A DNA stretch of 32,932 bases from Phocaeicola sp. (GTDB lineage Bacteria > Bacteroidota > Bacteroidia > Bacteroidales > Bacteroidaceae): the NCBI GenBank assembly GCA_020026175.1, contig JAHHQV010000028.1, forward strand, positions 1 through 32,932, in the 5' to 3' direction. The notes beneath the pieces are model-generated. The model was not told the origin of the DNA and did not search any database. It saw only the letters and a list, made by a program, of their open reading frames with translations. The translations under genes and the position numbers were made by a program. This document shows, piece after piece, positions 8,022 through 15,514 of this stretch. Numbering within the stretch: position 1 is the stretch's first letter; the number at the start of each line of letters is the position of its first letter.

Positions 8022-9404
8022 GTAGACTTTCAGTTTGTTGTATAATGTCTTTCTGTCTATACCAAGCAATATGGCTGCTTTTGACTTGTTGTTGCCTGTT
8101 TGTTTCAGAGCGTTTAGAATCATCTGCTTTTCGTTTTCTTCTTTGTTTAGTGAATGATGTGAAAATGCATTTTCGTTTTCATCATTCTTGCTTCCATTTG
8201 TGAAATCTTCTCCAAGTTCTAGAGTTGTGATGTATTCACCTCTGGCCAATAGGGTAGCTCTTTTCACAATGTTTTTAAGCTGTCTCAGATTTCCGGGCCA
8301 TCCGAAATTCTGTAGTGCCATACATGCAGGAGCATCAAAACCTATTATGTTTTTTTCAAGCTCTTTGTTGGCTTGGTCAAGAAACAGGTTGGCAAACAGC
8401 AATACATCCTCTGGTCTGTCTTTGAGCGAAGGAATACGCAACGTAAATTCATTGAGACGATGGTAAAGGTCTTCTCTGAAGTTTCCTTTGTTTATAGCTT
8501 CTTTCAGATTTTCGTTGGTTGCACTTACAAGCCTTACGTCTACATCAATTTCTTTAGTGGAACCTATCCTTCTGATTTTTCTTTCTTGAAGTGCTCTTAG
8601 AAGTTGTACTTGGATTTCATAACTGAGGTTTCCTATTTCATCGAGGAATAGTGTTCCTCCGTTTGCTTCTTCAAAAGCTCCTACCTTGTCGTTCAGCGCA
8701 CCTGTAAACGAGCCTTTTACATGACCGAAAAATTCGGAAGCTGCCAAATCTTTTGGAATAGAGCCGCAATCGATGGCTATGAAGGGTTTTTCGCATCTTT
8801 TGCTTAGCTGGTGTATTCTGTGGGCTACGTATTCTTTTCCGGTACCGCTTGCTCCATTTATCAGTACCGACATTTGTGTAGGGGCTACCAGATTGACATA
8901 GCTGTATAATTGCTGTGCGCTTTCGCTTTTGCCTTCTATAAAGTTGTTGCTGGAATAACCTACGCTTCTTTCTTTTTCTTTTTTGGCTTTTGATGCAGGT
9001 TTGGCATGTTCAGAGGCAGTTGTTGTGGGTGCAGCTGGTTTTGTAGCCTCCGTAGCTTCTTTTATTTTTTTCAGAAGTTCATCGGGCTGTACAGGTTTCT
9101 TTATGTAGTCGTCGGCACCTAGCTTCATGGCTGTCACGGCATTCTGGATTTCTCCATAGCTTGTCATCATTATAAAAGGTGTGTTTATTTGCATTTCTCT
9201 CATCCATGTGAGTAGCTGCAGACCATCTTGGTCGGGAAGTCTTAGGTCGGATAATACCAGATTGAAATTGTTGGATGTGATAGTTTTTCGTGCTTTGGCG
9301 CAATTGCTTGCTGTTTCTACATCATATCCTTTTTTGCTCAACCAAGTTTTAAGCATTGTTGAAAACGTAAGGTCGTCTTCTACTATTAATATTGAAGGAA
9401 CCAT
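8007..9404 (-). CDS. NtrC-family sigma-54-dependent response regulator
   Basis: The 465-residue protein has three domains. The receiver (about 4-115) has the acidic pair Glu9/Asp10/Asp11, phosphoacceptor Asp53 (LSDLRLPDQDG) and Lys103 (KKP). A linker rich in Ala, Thr and Lys (about 118-148) follows. The AAA+ sigma-54 activation domain has Walker A GASGTGKE (184-191), the sigma-54 contact loop as GSFTGA (231-236) and Walker B TLFLDE (251-256). The C-terminal Fis-type helix-turn-helix is NKSKAAILLGIDRKTLYNKL (about 438-457). The loop is normally GAFTGA; Ser replaces the first Ala. It is the last gene of the minus-strand run, 70 bases after the hybrid kinase, and is the natural output of that phosphorelay. 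Target promoters are unknown; no -24/-12 site was seen in intergenic parts of the window. Confidence 0.95.
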   Translation of the reverse strand: MVPSILIVEDDLTFSTMLKTWLSKKGYDVETASNCAKARKTITSNNFNLVLSDLRLPDQDGLQLLTWMREMQINTPFIMMTSYGEIQNAVTAMKLGADDYIKKPVQPDELLKKIKEATEATKPAAPTTTASEHAKPASKAKKEKERSVGYSSNNFIEGKSESAQQLYSYVNLVAPTQMSVLINGASGTGKEYVAHRIHQLSKRCEKPFIAIDCGSIPKDLAASEFFGHVKGSFTGALNDKVGAFEEANGGTLFLDEIGNLSYEIQVQLLRALQERKIRRIGSTKEIDVDVRLVSATNENLKEAINKGNFREDLYHRLNEFTLRIPSLKDRPEDVLLFANLFLDQANKELEKNIIGFDAPACMALQNFGWPGNLRQLKNIVKRATLLARGEYITTLELGEDFTNGSKNDENENAFSHHSLNKEENEKQMILNALKQTGNNKSKAAILLGIDRKTLYNKLKVYNIPQ

Positions 9405-9428
9405 TTCTTTTAATTCTTTTAACTGCTA

Positions 9429-9436
9429 CAAAATTA
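9429..9436 (-). promoter_or_regulatory. Possible internal -7 element before the response regulator gene
   Basis: The minus strand reads TAATTTTG, fitting TAnnTTTG, 25 bases upstream of the regulator start codon in the 70-base gap after the kinase. No TTG lies at the usual 19-21 base distance, so this is weak evidence for a separate promoter. Confidence 0.25.
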
Positions 9437-9474
9437 CTATATATATTGGGCTGATATAATTATCTTGAACTTTT

Positions 9475-12045
9475 TTAATCTATATTTATAATAACGTTAA
9501 AGTTGGTATCTTTGTTTATTGTTCGTTTTGCCTCTGTTATTACTCCTTTTGCTGTGGAAATGATTTTTTTTGTGTATTCTTCTGCTTCATCCAGATATTC
9601 TTCTGTATTCCTTTTGTTTTCCAGCCATTGCAGTAAAGGCAGTATTTCTGTAGCTTCTATCATGCTGAATGTTGGAAGCATTTTATGTGCAGTGTTGCAT
9701 AATGTCTTCATGTCTTTGCTGCCTATGGTTGCAGAAAGCTTTTCGATGTTTTTTTCTGTTTCGCATATAAATGTGTTGATAATTTCTTTTGCGGCATCTT
9801 CATCATCCATCGAAAATGCAGTAAGAGGGGTGAAGTTGAATGTCTTGTTTGTATTTCTGTTTACGGTTTTGTTGTCATTGTCTCTTTTCTCGTCTTTTTT
9901 AATGTTGTTTTTTCTTTTTTCTTTTATGTTTTCAGACAATATTCTGCTAATGTCGTTTTGGTTGAAAGGTTTCTGCAGCATGCCAGAGAAACCTCTGCTC
10001 TTGAAATCTTCTTCTGTCATGTCACCTCGTGCAGTTATGGCTACTATAGGTACATTCTGTGCTGTTTCTGAAGTCAGTTTTCTTATTTCGTTCAGGAGTT
10101 CAAAACCGTTCATAGCAGGCATCTGTATGTCTGTAAACACAATGTCGAAATGCTCTTCTGTTAAAGATGAGAATATGACTTCAGGGTGCTCGCAACACTT
10201 TATGTATGAGTTGGTTTCGCTATTGTTTGATGTGAGTACATTTTTCAGCATTGCTTCTGTAAGCTGCATCTGTATTTTGTCATCGTCTATTATGAGTACT
10301 TTTATGCTTTCATTGTTTGTAATGGCAGAAGGCGTTGTTGTATCGGTTGTGTCTTCTTTCTCTTCTTCTATTGGTTTTATAAATGAAGGCAGTGGCATGC
10401 TCACATCAAATTTACTTCCGTCGCCGGGAGTGCTTTCAATGTTGATTTTTCCATTTAGAAGTTCGATGAGCTTTAATGTAATGGATAGGCCAAGACCGAA
10501 ACCTTCTTGTCCTTGAGCGCTGCGAAGTCGGGTAAACTCCTTGAATATTTTTTTCTGTTCTTCGGCTGTCATTCCTATTCCGGTGTCTGTTACGCTGAAA
10601 GAGAACTGATTCCCGCTATATGAGGATTTTATTGTTATATCTCCTTCAGAAGTGAACTTTAATGCATTTGAAAGAAGATTTTCAAGTATTTGCCTTATTC
10701 GGAAAGGGTCTCCTTCCAATGTAAGATTCTTCTTGAAGTCAGTATCAAGGTGTAGAGAGAGTCCCTTTTGTGTTGCCAGAGGAAGGAAACTGTTGTAAAC
10801 GTCTTCAAGTAGCTGCTGAGGCTTGAATGATACTGGGTTCAAATCCATTTTTCCTGCTTCAAGACGATGATAGTCAAGAAGTGATGTTACGAGTGCAAGA
10901 AGGTGTTGTGCCGAACTTTTCATGTTCGAGAGATAGAACTGCTGTCTCTTGTCGGTAACTAGCCTTACCAGAAGGTCGATATATCCTATAATTGAACCTG
11001 CCGGTGCCTTGATGTCGTGCGTTATGGTAAGCATCAGTTTTTCTCTTGCTACCAGAAGGTTTTCTGCATAGTTTTTGGATTTTTCAAGTTCCTTTCTGTA
11101 ATGGTTGCTGTGCGTAAGGTCTCTCCATATTATCATGAAGAATACAAGAACCATGATAATTGCTATTATGGATATGATTGCCATAGTCCATGCTGCACGC
11201 AGGCGTATTTCCTGCTCTTGCATGAGCTTTTTTGTCGAGGCATCTTGCTCGTCTTTTTCTATACTTTCTAATAGCTGGTTTACCCTGTGGCTTAGTTTGC
11301 TTCCTGCTATCTTGAGGTTGTTTATCCTGTAAGTAAGTATGCGATGCTCATCCTGCCTTGTCTGGAACACTTTATCCTGGATGCCTGAAAGCATTGTGGC
11401 AAGTGTGTCTATAGGGCTGAAGGTATCGTCTATGGTATCGGTGTAGATTTCCTGTATCACATTGTTTACCTCTGTAGAGTCGGCCTTGCCTGGCGAGAAG
11501 ACGTCGGCTATGCGTTTGAAGAAACTTTTCGGCTCATGCTTTATGGTGTATGAATTGTGGTGTGTCACAATTCTTCTTTTTACGCGTGTCTTGTTTATTA
11601 TTGAGTCATGCTGATGTAGTAGGCTGTCAAGCTGTTGCCTGTAGATTATGTCGGTAGGAGTTGTCTTCATGGCTTCTACTACGGCCAGCATGTTTTTACT
11701 CTTGCTGTTAAGAAGCCTCTGTACGGTGTCAAGTCTTTCTTGTTGGATGGTATCTATAAGCAATGTTCTCAATGTATCGATAGAACGATGCACTTCTCTC
11801 ATGGCTCTTGAGTATTTTCGGAAGTCATAATTATTGTCTACGCGTAGAGATTGCCCTATCACTTCTGTCTCGTAAAGCTTGCTTATGATATTGTGTGTGG
11901 TACGTCTTCGGCTGTAGATGTTTTCTTCCAGCCCGGTAGGTTCTGTGAGCAGTGTCATTTGCTTGTATACATATCCTCCAGAACCTAATAGTAGTACTGT
12001 GACGAGAATGTAACCGAATGCTATTTTTGAAGAAGTAGAGAACAT
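9475..12045 (-). CDS. Hybrid sensor histidine kinase with receiver and Hpt domains
   Basis: This is an 856-residue inner-membrane kinase. TM1 is at about 8-27 and TM2 at about 285-307. Between them lies a ~255-residue, mostly helical periplasmic sensor I cannot assign to a known ligand family. HisKA has His343 (LTITHDIKAP). The ATPase domain has the N box around Asn460, DTGIGM (487-492) and GFGLGL (515-520). A receiver domain (about 581-705) has IIDDDK and phosphoacceptor Asp639 (FTDIQMPAMNG), with Lys692. A Lys/Asn-rich linker (about 706-735) leads to a C-terminal Hpt domain with His787 (TAHKMLPTF). All four phosphorelay steps are therefore encoded here plus the next gene. It starts 8 bases after the MATE stop, so translation is probably coupled. 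The signal sensed is unknown; the neighbours suggest an envelope cue. Confidence 0.95.
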   Translation of the reverse strand: MFSTSSKIAFGYILVTVLLLGSGGYVYKQMTLLTEPTGLEENIYSRRRTTHNIISKLYETEVIGQSLRVDNNYDFRKYSRAMREVHRSIDTLRTLLIDTIQQERLDTVQRLLNSKSKNMLAVVEAMKTTPTDIIYRQQLDSLLHQHDSIINKTRVKRRIVTHHNSYTIKHEPKSFFKRIADVFSPGKADSTEVNNVIQEIYTDTIDDTFSPIDTLATMLSGIQDKVFQTRQDEHRILTYRINNLKIAGSKLSHRVNQLLESIEKDEQDASTKKLMQEQEIRLRAAWTMAIISIIAIIMVLVFFMIIWRDLTHSNHYRKELEKSKNYAENLLVAREKLMLTITHDIKAPAGSIIGYIDLLVRLVTDKRQQFYLSNMKSSAQHLLALVTSLLDYHRLEAGKMDLNPVSFKPQQLLEDVYNSFLPLATQKGLSLHLDTDFKKNLTLEGDPFRIRQILENLLSNALKFTSEGDITIKSSYSGNQFSFSVTDTGIGMTAEEQKKIFKEFTRLRSAQGQEGFGLGLSITLKLIELLNGKINIESTPGDGSKFDVSMPLPSFIKPIEEEKEDTTDTTTPSAITNNESIKVLIIDDDKIQMQLTEAMLKNVLTSNNSETNSYIKCCEHPEVIFSSLTEEHFDIVFTDIQMPAMNGFELLNEIRKLTSETAQNVPIVAITARGDMTEEDFKSRGFSGMLQKPFNQNDISRILSENIKEKRKNNIKKDEKRDNDNKTVNRNTNKTFNFTPLTAFSMDDEDAAKEIINTFICETEKNIEKLSATIGSKDMKTLCNTAHKMLPTFSMIEATEILPLLQWLENKRNTEEYLDEAEEYTKKIISTAKGVITEAKRTINKDTNFNVIINID

Positions 12046-12053
12046 TGTCTTGA

Positions 12054-13397
12054 TTATTTATGTTGGGAGGTATTTAAAAAATGTGTCATTTTACGGAATC
12101 TGTACCAATACATTAATCCTGCACTTGTAAGTCCGAATGGGAATGCCATCCATACTCCTATGAGTCCCCAGTCGAATACAAAACCGAATATATATCCCAC
12201 AGGAAGTGATATTACGAAATATGCTATGAAAGCGTATAACATCATAGGCTTTACATCGGCAATACCTCTTAATGCATTGGCATAGTTTATCTGAAGTGCA
12301 TCGCCAAACTGGTATAGCAAGAATGGTATAATGGTCTGTGCTACCATTATGCTCACAGTCTCGCTGTCGGTAAACCAACCTCCTATATGGTTTCTGAGAA
12401 GGAATATAGGTATGGAATTCATTATCAGTAGACAAAGCATGATGTGGAATCCGTATTTTGATGTATTCCTTACGTTATCAGTGTCGTTCTGACCATTGAA
12501 GTAGCTTATTCTTATGGCAACGGCTGCTCCCATGCCATAATACATCATGAAGCATACTTGCGATACTGCAATCATTATCTGGTATGATGCCAGCTCCATA
12601 CTTCCAAGCCATCCTATCATGATTGCACTCAGACTGAATGAAGCTGCCTCCATCCCCATTTGTCCTGCTATTGGCCATCCCAGTTTGTTGAGTTGTACAA
12701 AATCATCTTTGTTTATTTTTCCAGTAAAGAATCCTTTTCTGTAAATGGAATATCTTTTTGATGTAAAGAATATTATACAGAATGACACTACCATCAGTAT
12801 TCTGGAAGTAAGCGTTGATATACCTGCACCTACGATGCCCATCTCCGGCATACCTAACTTGCCATATATCAATATATAGTTTCCTATAATGTTCAATACG
12901 TTGCCCGATAGCAGTACCCACATTGAAATTTTTGTATCGGTAATACCGTCGGCAAACTGCTTGAAGCCGTTAAACCATAATACGAACGGGATGGAAATCA
13001 GTAATATAAGGAAATATGGTTTGATGTATGGGATAAGTTCTTCCGGTTGCCCCATCTTTTGTATGTTAAGATATAATATAGTCATTGATACACACACAAG
13101 CAAGGCTAGTGTGGTGTTTGCCAAAAGACTGTTTTTAAGTGCTTGTCCTGTTTCTGTCTTTTTGCCTTGTCCAAACAGACTCCCTACAATAGGAGTAAGT
13201 CCATAAGAGAATCCTGTACTGAAGATAATGGCAAGATTGAACATGTTGTTTACAAAACTGGCAGCTGCCAGTTCTTTTGTACTGTGGTGTCCAATCATCA
13301 GTGTATCGGCAAAACCCAATATAATGACTCCAATCTGTCCTATAATAATAGGAATACCAAGTGAAAGTAATTTATGGTAATCTTTTTTAATTATCAT
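12054..13397 (-). CDS. MATE-family multidrug/cation efflux transporter
   Basis: I take the ATG at 13397 (MIIKKDYHKLLSLGIP), giving 447 residues, the usual MATE length. The longer open frame back to 13538 adds a polar 47-residue tail inside the upstream peptidase gene and is unlikely. About 12 hydrophobic segments are visible, beginning IIIGQIGVIILGFADTLMIG. The segment GFADTLMIGHHSTKELAAAS resembles the conserved first-repeat region of NorM/DinF-type proteins, and a second repeat begins near GWPIAGQMGMEAASFSLSAI. The protein would export drugs or organic cations in exchange for Na+ or H+. It overlaps the M16 peptidase stop by 11 bases (ATGATAATTAA) and is followed after 8 bases by the hybrid kinase. 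The substrate is unknown. Confidence 0.92.
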   Translation of the reverse strand: MIIKKDYHKLLSLGIPIIIGQIGVIILGFADTLMIGHHSTKELAAASFVNNMFNLAIIFSTGFSYGLTPIVGSLFGQGKKTETGQALKNSLLANTTLALLVCVSMTILYLNIQKMGQPEELIPYIKPYFLILLISIPFVLWFNGFKQFADGITDTKISMWVLLSGNVLNIIGNYILIYGKLGMPEMGIVGAGISTLTSRILMVVSFCIIFFTSKRYSIYRKGFFTGKINKDDFVQLNKLGWPIAGQMGMEAASFSLSAIMIGWLGSMELASYQIMIAVSQVCFMMYYGMGAAVAIRISYFNGQNDTDNVRNTSKYGFHIMLCLLIMNSIPIFLLRNHIGGWFTDSETVSIMVAQTIIPFLLYQFGDALQINYANALRGIADVKPMMLYAFIAYFVISLPVGYIFGFVFDWGLIGVWMAFPFGLTSAGLMYWYRFRKMTHFLNTSQHK

Positions 13398-14643
13398 TTT
13401 GAATAGATTCTTTTCTTTTGTAATAAAGGACACAGCAGTTTTCTCTATTAAAACATTCTTTTGAAGTGTGCAGTATCTGTTCTGCTGTAACGGCTCTATA
13501 TTTTCCGGTTTCGGTATTGATATCCTCTGCCTTTCCAATGAGTTCGAAGAAGGCGATGTTTGTTGCTACATTCAGATAGTTTATATTGTTGAAAATCTGT
13601 TCGCTTTCGTACCTGTTCTTCACCTTTTCCAGTTCATGTTCGTCCACTGGGATGGTTTTCATTTTTTCCAATTCTTCCCAAATGGCTTTTTCTGCTTCTT
13701 CAAGGCTTATTCCGTCACATGGCTTGCCGCATATATTGAACAATCCTTCGTCTATACTTCCTGTTATATATGCGTCTATAGAACTGAAAATCTTGTTTTG
13801 CTGTACCAGGCTTTGTATCAATCTCGAGGAGCGGCCGTTGCTTAAGATATCCGACATAATGTCGTATGTATGATAGTCTTTGTGCAGCCTGTCACACATG
13901 TGGAATGTCATGTAAAGAGTGTCTACAGGTACATTTCTATATACAGCAAGTCTCCTTTCTTCAGTTTGTTTCTCCTCTTTGGGCAATTCCCTTACTTTAA
14001 CGTCACGTCGTGGTATATCGCCAAACCATTTCTGGGCAAGTCTTATGGTATCTTCCAGCGATATATGTCCGCTTACAGCCAAGATGGCATTGTTTGGAGC
14101 ATAAAAATGATAGAAAAAATCTTTTACTTGTTGTAATGTGGCATTTTCTATATGGCTTATCTCTTTTCCTATTGTAGGCCATTTGTAAGGGTGTGTCTTA
14201 TAAGCCATATCACGTATGATATGCGACGAATCGCCATAAGGTTGGTTGAGATTTCTTTGTTTGAATTCTTCTATTACCACATTTCTTTGTACATCAAGGC
14301 TTTTTTCATTGAAGTTTAATGATAACATTCGGTCACTTTCCAGCCAAAAACCTATTTCTACATTCTGGTGTGGAAGGGTGATATAATAGTTTGTGATGTC
14401 ATTGTTTGTCCATGCATTGTTTTCTCCACCTGCATTTTGTACTGGTGTGTCATAGTCGGGGATATTTATTGAACCTCCAAACATGAGATGTTCAAAAAGA
14501 TGGGCAAATCCGGTATGTTGCGGATGTTCATCTCTGGACCCTACGTTATACAACAGATTGAGGGCGACCATTTGTGTAGAGTCGTCCTCACTGTGTACTA
14601 TACGCAGGCCGTTTTCAAGAATATAGCGGTTTACGTTTATCAT
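13387..14643 (-). CDS. M16-family zinc peptidase
   Basis: The 418-residue protein carries the inverted zinc motif HLFEH (48-52), with His48 and His52 as ligands and Glu51 as base. The third ligand is probably Glu125 or Glu126 (NVVIEEFKQR), so this is a catalytically competent M16 subunit rather than an inactive partner. The N-terminal half is the catalytic M16 domain (NGLRIVHSED, LNLLYNVGSRDE). The C-terminal half is the structural domain (FYHFYAPNNAILAVSGHI, about 170-190). No signal peptide is evident, so it is presumably cytosolic or loosely membrane-associated. Single-domain members of this length usually work as homo- or heterodimers; no inactive partner is adjacent. It starts 12 bases after the cyclophilin stop and overlaps the MATE start, suggesting one transcript. 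Confidence 0.93.
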   Translation of the reverse strand: MINVNRYILENGLRIVHSEDDSTQMVALNLLYNVGSRDEHPQHTGFAHLFEHLMFGGSINIPDYDTPVQNAGGENNAWTNNDITNYYITLPHQNVEIGFWLESDRMLSLNFNEKSLDVQRNVVIEEFKQRNLNQPYGDSSHIIRDMAYKTHPYKWPTIGKEISHIENATLQQVKDFFYHFYAPNNAILAVSGHISLEDTIRLAQKWFGDIPRRDVKVRELPKEEKQTEERRLAVYRNVPVDTLYMTFHMCDRLHKDYHTYDIMSDILSNGRSSRLIQSLVQQNKIFSSIDAYITGSIDEGLFNICGKPCDGISLEEAEKAIWEELEKMKTIPVDEHELEKVKNRYESEQIFNNINYLNVATNIAFFELIGKAEDINTETGKYRAVTAEQILHTSKECFNRENCCVLYYKRKESIQNDN

Positions 14644-14655
14644 TATTAATGTTTG

Positions 14656-15489
14656 TTATTCAACTACGTTTGCTTTAATGATACGGATGTCTACTTTCGG
14701 ACGGTCGGCACGGTTGGTACTTACTTGTTCTATCTTTTCTACTACTTCCATACCGTCTACTACTTCTCCAAAGACAGTATAAGCTCCGTCAAGATGTGGG
14801 GCACCCCCTACAGTTGTGTATGCTTGAATCTGTTCTTTTGAATATTTCAGTGCAGGTTCTTTATCGATTATTTCTCTAGCCTGTGCTTCCAATGAATCCT
14901 GTAGTGCTAAAAGGCCTTCATTGTCGTTTGCTTTGCGCATCTTGTATATTTCTTTCATATGCTTGCGTGCCAGACCATTGAATACCTCTTCCTGTTTAGC
15001 TTCGTTCATATGGTTTTCCATATTTATCATTTGTGCTTCATTAAACTTGCGTCCTGTTACGATATAGAACTGGCAGCCTGATGATGCTCTTTCAGGGTTT
15101 ACATCATCTCCCTGACGTGCAGCAGCAAGTACCCCTTTCTTATGGAAAAATTTGTCGTTGAATTCTGCAGGAATAGTATATCCTACATCACCATTTCCAA
15201 GCATTGTAGTATCGTTGGCTGTTTTGCTTTGTGGGTCACCGGCCTGTATCATGAAGTTCTTTATAACTCTATGGAAGAGAGTACTGTCATAACCCCCTTC
15301 TTTAGTAAGCTTTATGAAGTTGTCTCTATGTTTTGGAGTCTCGTTGTAAAGTTTTACGGTGATGTTTCCCATTGTGGTTTCCAAACAAACCAAAGTTTCA
15401 TTTCCTTTATCCATTTTATAACTTTTTGTATTTCCTCCAGAGCATGCTGCCATAAGGAAAGCTGTTAATAATATAAATAATTTTTTCAT
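14656..15489 (-). CDS. Cyclophilin-type peptidyl-prolyl isomerase lipoprotein
   Basis: The 277-residue protein begins with a lipoprotein signal (FLMAAC, Cys16). It would fold proteins in the periplasm by cis-trans isomerisation of prolyl bonds. The cyclophilin core is clear: LFHRVIKNFMIQAGDP (71-86, with Arg74, Phe79 and Gln82 in active-site positions), GVLAAARQGDDVNPERASSGCQFYIVTG (119-146) and HLDGAYTVFGEVVDGMEVV (232-250). Between the last two blocks an insertion of about 75 residues (about 149-226), highly charged and helical, splits the domain. It lies 25 bases downstream of tamL and 12 bases before the M16 peptidase gene. This supports a role in outer-membrane or surface-protein quality control, which is inference. 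Confidence 0.93.
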   Translation of the reverse strand: MKKLFILLTAFLMAACSGGNTKSYKMDKGNETLVCLETTMGNITVKLYNETPKHRDNFIKLTKEGGYDSTLFHRVIKNFMIQAGDPQSKTANDTTMLGNGDVGYTIPAEFNDKFFHKKGVLAAARQGDDVNPERASSGCQFYIVTGRKFNEAQMINMENHMNEAKQEEVFNGLARKHMKEIYKMRKANDNEGLLALQDSLEAQAREIIDKEPALKYSKEQIQAYTTVGGAPHLDGAYTVFGEVVDGMEVVEKIEQVSTNRADRPKVDIRIIKANVVE

Positions 15490-15514
15490 ATAAGTGTTTT
15501 TGTTTTTTCTTTCA

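Noticed and set aside
9503..10516. Plus-strand open frame of 337 residues opposite the hybrid kinase
   Set aside because: It is rich in Ser, Phe and Cys with no domain, and is the mirror of a well-supported kinase/receiver/Hpt gene.
13398..13538. 47-residue N-terminal extension of the MATE protein
   Set aside because: It is polar, lies inside the M16 peptidase gene in another frame, and precedes a normal MATE start at 13397.
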